In this document: in pieces, positions 22,691 to 32,574 of the stretch
Position numbering within the stretch: position 1 is the stretch's first letter
How the letters are laid out: each line of letters starts with the position of its first letter
Source: Argyresthia goedartella
Taxonomy: Eukaryota > Arthropoda > Insecta > Lepidoptera > Argyresthiidae
Direction: 5' to 3'
DNA length: 64,000 nt
Assembly (NCBI GenBank): GCA_949825045.1
Contig: OX463820.1
Location: forward strand, 8,816,501 to 8,880,500
The notes under the pieces: generated by a model
The model's database searches: none
What the model was told of the DNA's origin: nothing
The model's input: only the letters and a program-made list of their open reading frames with translations
Translations under genes and position numbers: made by a program

Positions 22691-23160
22691 GATTATTTTG
22701 ACCTTTGTATCGTTTATTTTTACGTTTTGATTGTTTTTCTGTGTCAGCTCTATTAGCTGACTCTCATTTACGGTCCTGTGTATTCTGTTTTTTATCAGCG
22801 TCACGAAACTCATGAGCAACTTGTAAAGGCGGCTTGATAGAGTAAACGTTCTGTAGTTGTTGATGTCTTGTCTGCATCCCTTTTTGTGGAGCAGGGAGAT
22901 GGTAAAAGCCTGCCATTGTTTCGGCATTAAACTTGATTTAAGAATTTGATTAAAGATGATTAGGAGAATTTCAACAAATTCGTCGGAGTAGCACTTTTTT
23001 CATTATTGAGATTATCATTTCCTGGAGCTTTATAATTTTCAAGATTCCGATAACGAAGCGTTTTTCGGATTTCAGGATAGGCAATATTTCTTCTGTATTT
23101 GTCTCATTCAAATTTGGAAATTTTAATGGACTCTGTCGATTGGTAGAGCTTTTTGTAAAA
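22690..23160 (-). pseudogene. RTE-type LINE fragment
   Basis: The minus strand reads MPKQWQAFTISLLHKKG and CRQDINNYRTFTLSSRLYKL (22780-22927), matching the RT block 1-2 region of RTE-clade LINEs. Further upstream (to about 23160) scattered family-like sequence continues in other frames. Catalytic blocks are missing. The copy is highly decayed. Confidence 0.7.
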
Positions 23161-23500
23161 CTTATTTTTCGTTTCAGTGTAAGTAATTAGACAGTGTTAC
23201 AGTTGTATGTGTTTGTAGTGTTTAGAGAGTGTTAGTGTGTTGAATTAGGGTTACTAAGGACATTCTTCTCAACAACTTCTACCATGAAGTCAATGTGGTG
23301 ATAGAACAATTTTTACCTCCCCGCAGGGCGTAATTATATCAATTATAAAAAGTTACACGATAAAATGAAGTTTGATTAAAAATTCACATTTTCCAGTAAC
23401 TTTCTAGCTAGTTCACGTGCTTTAGATGGGATTATTGGAGTTTACTTTTATATATAGACGAAGAGGCAGCCGATGCATTTTTAATTGACAAGTGTCACGC
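23161..23500. other. Non-coding stretch
   Basis: AT-rich DNA with no recognised repeat or reading. Confidence 0.4.
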
Positions 23501-23628
23501 TTAACCTTTCGAATACCACCGGCGTTAGATAACGCCACTTTTCCTTTGTAGGTTTAAAATTTTATTACCATGGCCTAAGGTTCAAAATCGCGACTCATCC
23601 CAACTACTCTCGGTTTTTGAGAGGTTAA
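23501..23628. mobile_element. TTAA-flanked MITE (piggyBac-like ends)
   Basis: TTAA at 23501-23504 and 23625-23628 enclose 120 bp with inverted ends CCTTTCGAATACC and GGTTTTTGAGAGG. TTAA duplication is the hallmark of piggyBac-type transposition. A partial reverse copy lies at 28112-28196. Confidence 0.75.
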
Positions 23629-23805
23629 ACAGCTTCATTGTGATTAAGATCGAAATCGATAAGCATGGTCGATGCGTACTTGCGCAGCACTATGGCCAAG
23701 GTGACGCGGGGCCTTTGCGGGTGTGATGGAGAAGTGCGGGACGTCACCCCCTCCGGGATTTCCTCTTTCTCCTCTGGCCATCAATCCTGACTTGGACTTT
23801 TATTA

Positions 23806-24052
23806 TAATACTAGCTGATGCCCGCAACTTCATCTGCGTGTTCCTAGGAAGCATCATTTTCTGAGATAACGTTACCCTCCTTCTAGTGCAGTCGGATAAA
23901 AAGTTTCCTATATGTTAATGTAGCTCATAAACTATCTCTGTGCTGAATAAATCCGTTCAGCCGTTTTAGCTTGGTTGAGGCACAAGCTCACAAACATCCA
24001 AACATCGCTATTCTCACATTTATATTATTAGCATTTATAATATTAGTTGGAT
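23806..24052 (+). repeat. Interspersed repeat beginning ACTAGCTGATGCCCGC
   Basis: TATTATAATACTAGCTGATG, CCCGCAACTTCATCTGCGTG and AAATCCGTTCAGCCGTTTTA are blocks I recognise from abundant lepidopteran LINE-derived repeats. It ends in ATTATTAGCATTTATAATAT. No second copy occurs in this window, so the call rests on family memory. Confidence 0.6.
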
Positions 24053-24607
24053 TATAGTCTAGGTGCTAGGACTATATTCACTTCTAGATGAGCGCTTGCC
24101 GTTTTGTAAATGTTGTATGTGTGGTACATACGGCCGAGTGCACTTATAAATGACTGCTCAAACTTAGTTTACTTATTTACTGTCACGTGACACTCAAATT
24201 CCACCACCACCATTCCGTAACCTGTTTAGTTAACCTGCGGAAATCCCGTAGCAGCGCTATGAGAAGTTCCTGTAACACCATCGATTAGATCCGTTGCCAT
24301 GGCAACGCGGCGAGGAACTTTGCTCACGTTTTCACCTGCAATTTTACTCGTAGTAAAGGAAATTGTGAATGGGATGTTTAATTTTCTGTAGGTTGTAGGT
24401 TTTAATCGTCTCTTTGGCAACTACTGCAGTTTAAATATAATAGTTTGTTTCAGGAAAGGTCTCTATTTATTATATTTTCAACTCTCTTATAATCTCGTTC
24501 AACAAAGAAGTGCATAAAATAATTGAAAATATTTTGTTACAGATACTGTTTGGTGCAGCTAGCTGAAGGTAATACAGGGTGGCCCAACTTCAGTGATCCA
24601 AATAAAC
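24053..24607. other. Non-coding stretch
   Basis: No supported gene. TACAGGGTGGCCCAACTT near 24571 resembles a DNA-transposon end, but no partner end was found. Confidence 0.4.
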
Positions 24608-24842
24608 TTTTTAATTACACAACATAGCGTCACGCCTTTTCCCACAAGGGGTGGCAGCCACAATTGCGCCCATTATTACCATTATTATCCAGTTATTCGA
24701 TACTCAATTTTGCGTGACAGGGGGCTAGCCCATCGCCGCAGCTGTGGTGTTCTTTACACGACGTTTTCCACCAACGTTAGAGCGTCCTTATACCTTATAT
24801 GGGTACTTATGATAAATTATTTATCTCATTAACATATACATG
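24608..24842 (-). mobile_element. SINE-A, minus strand, headless
   Basis: Shares CATAGCGTCACGCCTTTTCC, GGGGTGGCAG, CCAGTTATTCGATACTC and TTGCGTGACAGGGGGCTAGC with the copies at 37992 and 49976. The tRNA-like head expected at the right end (24842 onward) is missing. An ACCATTATT insertion distinguishes this copy. Confidence 0.8.
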
Positions 24843-25140
24843 TTTGTTAGCATGGAGGTGATCTAAAGATGGAGCCGAAAGGTTACAGAGTTGTAACAAA
24901 ACGACGCAACCCTATCCAGTTTGGGCTCATTTGATTCTTCTTGACATGTCCTTTGGTCCTTTACAATATTTTTATGACATGGAGCTGATCTAATGATCAA
25001 CCCGGGAGGTGACTGTTACTTTATTGATTGCCCTGTTTTTTAATCGTCATTTTAAGATTTCTCAATAAATTGTATTTTTATTTGTTGAATGCTGTGAAAC
25101 AGGAAATAAACAAATAAAATGATGCAATCCCATCGAGTTT
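24843..25140. other. Non-coding stretch with a diverged direct repeat
   Basis: CAACCCTATCCAGTTTGGGC near 24905 and GCAATCCCATCGAGTTTGGG near 25124, each followed by TTTGATTC, are diverged direct repeats about 220 bp apart. Function unknown. Confidence 0.4.
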
Positions 25141-25449
25141 GGGCGCGTTTGATTCGTCCTATAATTTATTTCGAAAGGATCGGCTACCGGATACTGTAGC
25201 AACTACATGTTCTAACGTTACGAAAAACGGCCCACTGAGCATCCCAATTAAGATTTTAATAAAATGTGCCTTCTAGAATTTGCAATGTTATTTGAACCTC
25301 ATTATGTAAAATCAAACCAAGACTACGAAGAATGTGTCGATATATATGAACCAGAAATGCAAACCGGACAACGACTAACTACACTAAGTGATAATAGTAA
25401 AACAGTGATGAGGAATGTTTCTGTCGTCGTACGCGTGCTGTATTTTGTA

Positions 25450-25715
25450 GGAGAATAATTTAAATGACCACCAAAATATTTTTTCCTTACCAAACTGGAT
25501 AAATGATCACCAAAAGTTGCAGAAAATATCAGGGCAAAATACTGCGGTAACTTAGGTGAAGGGTAAAGGGGTGAGCGAAGCGAAGCCCCCTTTATCCTTC
25601 ATGTTAGGTTGAACATGTAAGAACAACAAAAAATATTTAAAACATGAACCAGTCATTTTGAATTTATTGGTAGTAAAATAGGTGCTGCGTTTTTGGAATC
25701 GTTAAAACACAAGCC
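25450..25715 (+). mobile_element. ATCACC repeat inserted in the Helitron ORF, with 8-bp duplication
   Basis: ATTTTGTA occurs at 25442-25449 and again at 25716-25723. Removing the element and one copy restores a continuous Helitron reading (VRVLYFVAVSDPENYY), so the Helitron acts as an empty-site control. The element runs from GGAGAATAATTTAAATGACC to AACACAAGCC, with inverted, imperfect ends and the central hairpin. It is 266 bp, shorter than the 332-340 bp copies through an internal loss on the right side. Confidence 0.88.
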
Positions 25716-26401
25716 ATTTTGTAGCTGTGAGTGATCCAGAAAACTATTACTGTAGTTTTCTTTTTCAGTATGTTCCGAATCGAAATGAGAGCGACTATGA
25801 CACAGCTAGAGAACCGTTTCTGGCAAGAGAATCTCATCTCCATACAACTAACACACGCATGGAGACATTAAGACGCGCAATGGACAATTAGAGATTGATT
25901 TTAATCAATTTCATGCTTTTCAAATGTTGAATCAAGAAGCACAGCAGGAAAACTTTGAGAAGAGTTGGAAATGCCAGAACAGCACATGACCGATGGCGAG
26001 CTTGGACAAAAGGGTGCATTTAGATCCATAGTAATTGTATAAGATGTATTTCAAAAAAGCTTCATAATGGTCGCGACAAGCGTCTAAAGTTGTTCATAGC
26101 GGGTAACGCTGGAACTGGAAGAATATTGCTCTTCAACTTAAAAAATCAAGTATATCGGACTATCGGTATTACGGCAAACAAGTTTTTAAGATTTTGCACT
26201 AACAGGGGTAGCAGCGCTTAGAGGGAGGATCCACATTACATTCTACACTGAAATTGCCAGTACAAAAAGATGGTAGGCAAATGCCTATTCTTACTGGTAA
26301 TTACTTGCTTTTGATGCGGCAACATAGAGAATTTTAGTTTCTAGATGAAATCTCTATGCTCCCCTTTGAGATGCTTTTAACGTTGGATTCTCGACTTTAA
26401 G

Positions 26402-26516
26402 GGCCTTACCACAAAAAATAAACGACTGTTCAACACTTGTTTAAAAATAAAAGTGTTTGGGATTTGACATTTGTTTTGAGGTTAAATGCTTTTTAATATT
26501 TTTTTGTGGTAAGCTC
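26402..26516. mobile_element. TTACCAC MITE inserted in the Helitron ORF
   Basis: Inverted ends CTTACCACAAAAAATA (from 26405) and TATTTTTTTGTGGTAAG (to 26513). It interrupts the Helitron reading between LTLDSRL and GGINMCVFGD. The core GGATTTGACATTTGTTTTGA-like segment recurs in the 82-bp element at 46090-46171. Confidence 0.75.
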
Positions 26517-26759
26517 TCTCTGTGGTGGTATAAATATGTGTGTATTCGGAGACTTAATGCAGTTAGCTCCTGTAAGAGGAAGTCAAGTCTTTGATCAACC
26601 CTCTAGATTTGTCCAAGTAAAACATGTATAGCATTCTTTCTCGTTGATTGATTTGAACGAAAATATGAGACAACAGGGTAGCACCACTTTTAAAGACTAC
26701 CTGAAGGCATTAAAAATTGGTGAACTTCAATCAGAACATTTTGCTTTGATGGTGTGGAG

Positions 26760-26960
26760 TGACAGGGTAGATTGTCCTCTCTTGGCTCACCGGGTGGCGA
26801 CACATGTCAATGTGTCGGTGCCCAGGGGGCCAAGATGCGGATGATTTTATAATTCAATTTAACTATTTTTACATTTATATTTACAATTTTATTTTTAATT
26901 ATTCCAAAGTCAAATGTGCTATGGGTTAATACCTGAAATAAACGATTTCATTTCATTGAA
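26760..26960 (+). mobile_element. LINE 3' end inserted in the Helitron, CATTT tail
   Basis: Family-like Helitron sequence stops after HFALM near 26750 and resumes near 26965. Between them lies ATTGTCCTCTCTTGGCTCAC, GTGGCGACACATGTCAATGT and GTGCCCAGGGGGCC, then AT-rich DNA ending AATAAACGATTTCATTTCAT. The short repeated tail and lack of a coding region fit a strongly 5'-truncated retroposon. Confidence 0.65.
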
Positions 26961-27364
26961 TTGGCTGAACAAATAACCAACTCCCGAATTTGCGATTGAA
27001 AAGGCCTTGCGAGTTTATCATCACATACATTCACAATAAAACTGTCCTCGAACATTTCTGTGCTCCTGGTGTAGCTTTTATCAGTATAATAGCACAAGAT
27101 AGTCTGATAGATTGTTCTCGAAAAAATTACAACATGGATTTAAATAATATTATACCATCCGATATCAACAAGACTGGAGGGCTACCTTGTTGAGTTGGAA
27201 ATATTCGTAGGGGCCAAGGTGATGTTGCGTTAAAATATAGATGTGTCCAAAGGTCTGGTGAATGACGCAATTGGACATATTACAGAAATCATATAGCTTG
27301 CGGAGAGCACAAATGTATGATACTGATATACCATCCGTCCGTGTAGACTTCGATAAAGATTGAC

Positions 27365-28125
27365 TTACTGCTTATTCTTCTTTCTTCTCTCCATTGGGTG
27401 ATAGTGCCTGCACCTGGCCCACTTGAGCGGGGCCTTTGTGCATGTCCCCTTCACCCACTCTTCTAATTCAGCCATCCCAACTCCTGCACAAGCTGGAGTA
27501 GGAGGCCTCAATGGTGGATGGGCAAGCATCTCTTGTCTCATCCACTTCCATGCATCCCCTGCATAGGGAGCTGCCTGTTGCACCTATAATTTTCAAGTGT
27601 TTGTTAAGTGTACAGTGGCCTGTAATCAGGCCAGTCAGTATTTTTATTTTACAGCGTTGCTGTCTTATTACTTACTTCGTGATTATAATCCTTAAGAAAT
27701 AATTTGGTGTTTTTGCAGTCTACTCTTTTCGCTCTATTTAATTATGTTGGTCGGATGTGGCTGCTTTGAGTTTTATCCTTATTACCTCAGCCGATAGTAG
27801 TACGAAAGGTAATTAATCGCTGTCGTAATTGGCCCTGCTTTGGCTAGCTTATCCGCCTGGCAGTTTCCTTGTTTTTGGTGGTGACCTTTTACCCACTGCA
27901 ATTTAACTTTGTTGTTCTCACCCAATCTGTTGAGTATCTCGTGATCGTATCCAGTATGAGTTTGGATTTTGTAAGTGGTATTGTTAGTGTGCAGAGTAGA
28001 GATCTATTTTAGAGACAATGCCTTTCTCCTCTACGCTTCCTACTACTTGTAATGCCCCACGTATGAGACTAAGTGTTTCTGCCTGAAATACTGTTGTGTC
28101 CCCTCGGTATAATATAAACCTCTCA
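27365..28125 (-). pseudogene. LINE fragment: RNase H domain and C-terminal zinc motif
   Basis: The minus strand from 28125 reads TTVFQAETLSLIRGALQ and KIDLYSAH, then about 27900-27840 reads QWVKGHHQKQGNCQADKLAK, the RNase H end found in I/R1-type LINEs. About 27620-27510 reads GHCTLNKHLKIIGATGSSLC and RGCMEVDET, the C-terminal CCHC-like segment of the same group. Stops and frameshifts separate the parts. The RT itself is not present. Confidence 0.72.
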
Positions 28126-28196
28126 AAAACCGAGGGTAGTTGGGACGGGTTGCGATTTTGAACCTTACGGCATGGTAATAAAATTAAAACATTTAC
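28112..28196 (-). mobile_element. Partial reverse copy of the 23501 TTAA MITE
   Basis: ACCTCTCAAAAACCGAGGGT, AGTTGGGACGGGTTGCGATT and TTGAACCTTACGGCATGGTA are the reverse complement of 23570-23628 with few differences. The far end and its TTAA are missing. Confidence 0.75.
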
Positions 28197-28199
28197 TGG

Positions 28200-29240
28200 C
28201 ATAGTGTTGTTTACTGATGATACTTCACTGTTCTTCGAAATTGAAAGACAAAAAGAAGATTTTGATTTTTAATGGAGCATTGTCTTTAACCTTGAATTAG
28301 TTTACAGTTAATAATGTATTGTTAAACGCTGGTAAAACCACGTGTATCACGCAATTCTCACTTCCAAATGTCGGGCAAGTTGAGACCAGTTTAGTGTTAG
28401 TCAGCAGCACGTTAGAATTTGTAAATGAACGAAGTACCTTGGAATAACCATTGATAGCAAATTGCGCTGGGGACCCCACATAGATAAACTAGCTGGTAAA
28501 TTAAGATCTGCGGCTTACGCTGTTAGGAACATGAGACAAAACAAGGATTTAGGCTACATCTAGGCTATAAATTTTTAGTTACTTTCGTAGTGTCATATCC
28601 TATGGTATCTTGTAGTGGGGGGAAAGCAGCGGATATTCAAATTATTTTTATTTTACAGAAAAGAGCTTTTCGAGCAAATTTATAATTTAAAACGTACAGA
28701 CTCCTTAAGAGAGCTTTTTAAAGAAATTGACATACTAACTGTAGCTAGTCAATTTATTTTCGAAAATATAATGTTTGTACGCAAGAACCTTACAACATTT
28801 TTCAAACTTAGCGATAGCTCATAAACTAAGAAATAGTCACAGACTAGTTGCCCCTGGTTAAGACCCGCGAAGGTTAGCAATTATTTCAAGGGTCAAATTG
28901 CCTTTTGAGCAATTTAAAAAGCATATTAAAGCGATTTTTTCGAAAAAGGGATATAACATAATGTTCAAGACTACTTAAGTGATGGGACTGTATGGGGTTA
29001 ATCTAGCTCAACACAGTCCTTGGGGTTAATAATTTTGTAATTATGTATTTCTGCTTATTAATTATAGTAATTAATATTGTAATATTTGTATTAGTTAAGC
29101 ACAAGCAATTTTTAAAAGAGATCTAAAAATCAATCTGTGGGAGTTTCTACGCCCTTCTCTCCCACAGGGCTCCAATGTAGAGAAGATGCAAAAAATTACG
29201 TTTGCTAAGTATACGTAAATCTACAGTAAAAAAAAACTAT
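28200..29240 (+). mobile_element. LINE L1w copy B, 3' part
   Basis: Begins inside RT block 5 (FTDDTSLFFEIERQKEDFDF). It continues with KLRWGPHIDKLAGKL-like sequence, an open stretch 28615-28821 (IFKLFLFYRKELFEQIYNLK, RELFKEIDILTVASQFIFEN) and the 3' UTR (GTATGGGGTTAATCTAGCTC; AAAAGAGATCTAAAAATC). Copies C and D share this order, which allows a family consensus. 5'-truncated, with several stops. Confidence 0.82.
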
Positions 29241-29244
29241 AATG

Positions 29245-30017
29245 GAAAAGTGGTGTTATTCAAGAGGTTTACATTTATATTCTATATTTGTTTTCATAAT
29301 TTTAGACTCTGTTGTTTCGGAGATAAGGGGGTGGAACGGTAATTTTTTACTTTATCATCATAACTTATGAAGTTATAAAACTATTCTTTTTTAGGTTTAT
29401 GCAGAGCACTTTTCAACGATACCCTACATAACTTATTAAGGTGAGTGTATTTTCTTTCTTTTGGTCATTTTACCTCCTCCACTTTTAATTGTAGGCAATA
29501 TTTTTTTTATACTTAACTTGAATTATGTTGCAGTTATCAGGATCAGTATTTTTGCGGAAGATTTCAAGACTCTATCTTTTTTTTTCTTTTTTTTTTTTTA
29601 TTTATTTATTTATTTATTTATACACTTAACATCTATCTTCACAGGTCGCCCTAATGCGATAGGTTAGTTTTAACAAATTCGTAATAAATTCTACACATAT
29701 ACATACACATTTTACTTAACTATCTTATACTTTTACTTATTGCACACCTAAATCTATTTTTCATAGCATAAAGTCGCCAGTGCTATTCTTATGAACTCAC
29801 TCAGTGAACACGAGAACAGATCTACTTTCTTGTCGATGCGGTTGAGCGTGCACAGCGCGCGGGTGAGCGGTGCCTTCTGGAGCAGATTGGTGCGCGCGCA
29901 TCTGCATCTCTTATGGTTACTGAAAAAAGTGCCTGTCACTGACGGACACACGGACATGCGAATGATCCTACAATATAAGGATTCCTTTTTTACCTTTTGA
30001 GGTACGGAACCCTAAAA
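29245..30017 (+). repeat. GGTACGGAACCCT repeat, interrupted copy
   Basis: Shares blocks with 60240-60648: TTTTCATAATTTTAGAC, CACTTTTCAACGAtACCCT, CCCTCCACTTTT and TAGGCAATATTTTTTT, CTTGAATTATGTtGCaGTTA, GGAAGATTTcAAGACTCTAT, then the end GACGGACACACGGACATGCG and GGTACGGAACCCTAAAA. A different element (29580-29925) separates the last block from the rest. Confidence 0.78.
29580..29925 (-). mobile_element. LINE 3' end nested in the GGTACGGAACCCT repeat, TTTA tail
   Basis: On the minus strand 29920-29757 reads HKRCRCARTNLLQKAPLTRA and LCTLNRIDKKVDLFSCSLSE, then a stop, matching the C-terminus of lepidopteran LINE ORF2 proteins. The other end is T-rich followed by six TTTA units (about 29600-29625), i.e. 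a 3' tail in reverse. It divides the host repeat into two matching halves. Confidence 0.7.
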
Positions 30018-30392
30018 CATAAATATCATATCTTTAGTCAGCTATTTTTTAATGTAACAGCCTACAGCTAATCTACCTGTTATATATTGCAGCCATAAAA
30101 TAAAATATTAAAAAGTAAAAAACAAAATCCAATTAAAATGTATTGCCCGAAACATTGTAAATCTATTTCGACAAGCACATTGTACTTCAGAAAGTCAAGA
30201 AATAAACATGTGATCGCTTCGATTCAAATTTTAACTTTCTAAAAGTTGCTGCTTATTGACCGACTTTATTAGTGTCTCCGTTTCAGCTTTGGCAAAAATA
30301 CTTTTGTATGTCCGGATTTTCGGCGGTTCTCCTCTACAGGATCGCATTTCTGCACCGATTCTCGTGAAATTTAGTTAGCAGGTTCGTTAACT
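30018..30392. other. Non-coding stretch
   Basis: No gene or repeat supported. A GCATTTCTGCACCGATTCTC block near 30345 looks like LINE-derived 3' sequence, without a second copy here. Confidence 0.4.
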
Positions 30393-31070
30393 ATACAAAG
30401 TGACATTTAATCAGCTGACCATATTTTCAGGAATGATAGTACCCATCATTATGAACACCTTTCTCCAAGAAACATATGGTCGCAAAGGGAAAAAAATATT
30501 GGGTGCTTACGTATGAAATTGGCGAATTTTTCTTCCAGATTCAGGAGTTCATAGTTCGAGTAATTCAATAGCTATTTCCAGTTTTTTTTTTATTGTTTTA
30601 AAAATTATTTCAATATTTTACATCTACTTATTTAATTTTCTTTTAAGTTTCAGTTTGATAACTAAAATTTTTTCTTCAAAATCAGTGCCTCCTAAATGTC
30701 ATCCATTTTCATGATAATATTCGTAAGATTTTTTTACAGCTGACAGTTTTCAAAAATTATATAAAATTTTCTATTAGCTAAATGTTGTCTCATTCATACA
30801 CACAAAGTTTATAAAATTCCTAAAAAAAATACAAAAATGTTTGTACTGAAAATTGAGTTTACTTCAATTTCTCCATACAAAACGCCAATTTCATATGTAA
30901 GGACCTAATATTTGTCCCTCAGTACAATGAGCTGATTACAAGTTAGTTACTATGGGGGAACCAAAATTTTATTTCGTTTGCGACCATATGTTTCTTGGGG
31001 AAAGTTTTTCATAATGAAGGGTACTATCATTCCCCAAAATACGGTCAGCTCTTTAAATGTCACCTTGTAT
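30393..31070. mobile_element. GTGACATTT MITE, complete copy with long inverted ends
   Basis: The left end ATACAAAGTGACATTTAATC and the right end read in reverse ATACAAGGTGACATTTAAAG continue as matching arms (AGCTGACCrTATTTT, GGGAATGATAGTACCC, AAGAAACATATGGTCGCAAA) for about 90 bp each. No ORF lies inside. TA lies at both outer edges (left 30392-30395, right 31069-31072), suggesting a Tc1/mariner-type TA target. Fragments lie at 7168, 39855 and 40356. Confidence 0.82.
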
Positions 31071-31941
31071 ATTTTGTTATTTTGGATTCACTTTTTAATA
31101 AGAAATCGAAATGGCGGAGAAAAGGTGTTAAAAATTTAAAAAAAAATTCTCAAACGGCTTGACGGATTTTAACAAATGAGGTGTCGTTGGATTATGAATA
31201 TTTATGAATATTCTAATATTCTCCACCACGATGGCACCCGCAAGGAATGGGCTTCTCCTCCCTCTCTCGTTTGTTCTCGCCCTCGACGCGCCACTAATAT
31301 ATTGACGGACGCTATGACGTCATCAGAGCGAGGTACCAAGTTAGCTTTGGCGTGTATCACAAGATTCTTTCGATGTAAACGACAAAGACATGTCAGATTT
31401 TAATTCAAATATATACTGGAAGATATTTATTGGAATTTGTAAGTGCAATCAAGTTTCGTTGCTGGTATCACAAATGCTCGGGGCTATAACTTTTTATAAC
31501 CAAGCACAGTATAAAATGGTTAAGCTTTGGTTCGTCTAATTGTCCCCTGAGGCCAGAACGTTTAAAACGTCTATGACACTTGATATGTTGAGCGTGATGA
31601 TGATAAGTGAAGTGATGTATCAAATAGGAATGTAAGAATGAGAAATAATTATACATCACTAGGTTTGTATTGTAGTATATTTTTTTTTGTTGGAGGGGGA
31701 ATCAAAATTAATTACCCATGCCCAGGAGTCAGACCTCCCTGCAATATTCCGGGTCGCCATATATTGAGCGGGCACCAGCTCGTGCGGTATACGGACTAAA
31801 AATTACCCCTTGTGTTTTGCAGTCATCGATATTTGATTTTACTGTGAGCCATTGGTATAATTTCATTTTTACAGATATGCACCAAGGAACAGAAGCAGAG
31901 TCAGGCCTTTTCCTGTGTAGGGTGGCAGTGGCAGAGTTGTG
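31071..31941. other. Mostly unassigned; SINE-A-like scrap at the right edge
   Basis: No gene recognised at 31071-31880. At 31895-31941 GGCCTTTTCC, AGGGTGGCAG and AGTTGTGCCCAC resemble the SINE-A body (GCCTTTTCCC, GGGGTGGCAG, ATTGTGCCCAC) and join directly to the satellite array. Confidence 0.4.
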
Positions 31942-32574
31942 CCCACGTTGTCATACAATTTTAAGGTCGCTCACTATTACCATCTAGACCACTTTGTAGA
32001 AAACTTCATAGCCTCGCCCCACTCGAGGGACACTGAATTTCGCTACAAAACACCGCTTTTTGTGGCGACCACTGAAGTGCCCACGTTACCATACAATGTT
32101 AAGGTCGCTGACTATTAAATTCACGGTTTTGTAGAAAACTTCATAGCCTCGCCCCACACGTGAAACACAAAATGTCGCAACAAAACACCGCCTCTTGTAG
32201 CGACCACTGACGTGCCCACGTTACCATACAATGTTAACACGTTAAATGCCATATAGGTCACCGGTGACCTCACCTAGACTAAAAAACTATAAGAAAAAAT
32301 CTTTTTCGAAAATTGGCGTTGAACCGCTTAAGGTCGCTGACTAATACATTCACGGTTTTGTAGAAAACTTCATAGCCTCGCCCCACACGTGAAACACAAA
32401 ATGTCGCAACAAAACACCGCCTCTTGTGGCGGCCACTGACGTGCCCACGTTACCACACAATGTTAAGGTCGCTGACTAATACATTCACGGTTTTGTAGAA
32501 AACTTCATAGCCTTGCCCCACACGTGGAACACTAAATGTCGCTACCAAACGCCGCCTCTTGTGGCGACCACTGA
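31942..32574. repeat. Satellite array, four units of about 135 bp
   Basis: Units start at CCCACGTT: 31942-32079 (138 bp), 32080-32214 (135 bp), 32215-32443 (229 bp, including a 94-bp insertion) and 32444-32574 (131 bp, cut). Shared blocks include TACAATGTTAAGGTCGCTGA, TTTTGTAGAAAACTTCATAG, CCTCGCCCCACACGTGAAAC and CACCGCCTCTTGTGGCGACC. Units 2-4 are close to each other and unit 1 is the most diverged, as expected at an array edge. No coding signal. Confidence 0.93.
32238..32327. mobile_element. 90-bp TTAA element inserted in satellite unit 3
   Basis: TTAA at 32234-32237 and 32328-32331 flank 90 bp absent from the other three satellite units, which have a single TTAA at that site (TACAATGTTAAGGTCGC). 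The ends CACGTTAAATGCC and GGCGTTGAACCGC are weak inverted repeats. A perfect 16-bp palindrome, AGGTCACCGGTGACCT, lies at 32255-32270. TTAA duplication points to piggyBac-type mobilisation. Confidence 0.88.

Larger units (their letters stand above)
25264..27362 (+). pseudogene. Helitron Rep/helicase remnant with three nested insertions
   Basis: Pieces of one Helitron-type helicase reading occur in order: MCLLEFAMLFEPHYVK to VRVLYFV (25264-25449), SDPENYYCSFLFQYVPNR (25731 on), a P-loop region LFIAGNAGTGR with the Lys lost (about 26093-26125), LPVQKDGR and MPILTGNYLLLMRQ (26245-26325), FLDEISMLPFEM (26340-26375), VFGDLMQLAPVRGSQVF (26548-26598), LNENMRQQG (26650-26678), IIPSDINKTGGLP (27150-27188) and a final YDTDIPSVRVDFDKD (27317-27361). 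These match PIF1-like helicase motifs of Helitrons, which unwind DNA for rolling-circle transposition. Many stops and frameshifts make it inactive. Insertions lie at 25450-25715, 26402-26516 and 26760-26960. Confidence 0.82.

Noticed and set aside
25264..25458. Small stand-alone gene
   Set aside because: It is the start of the preserved Helitron helicase reading; the apparent stop lies in an inserted element.
31942..32574. CRISPR array
   Set aside because: Units of 135 bp are contiguous, without spacers; it is a satellite in a eukaryotic context.
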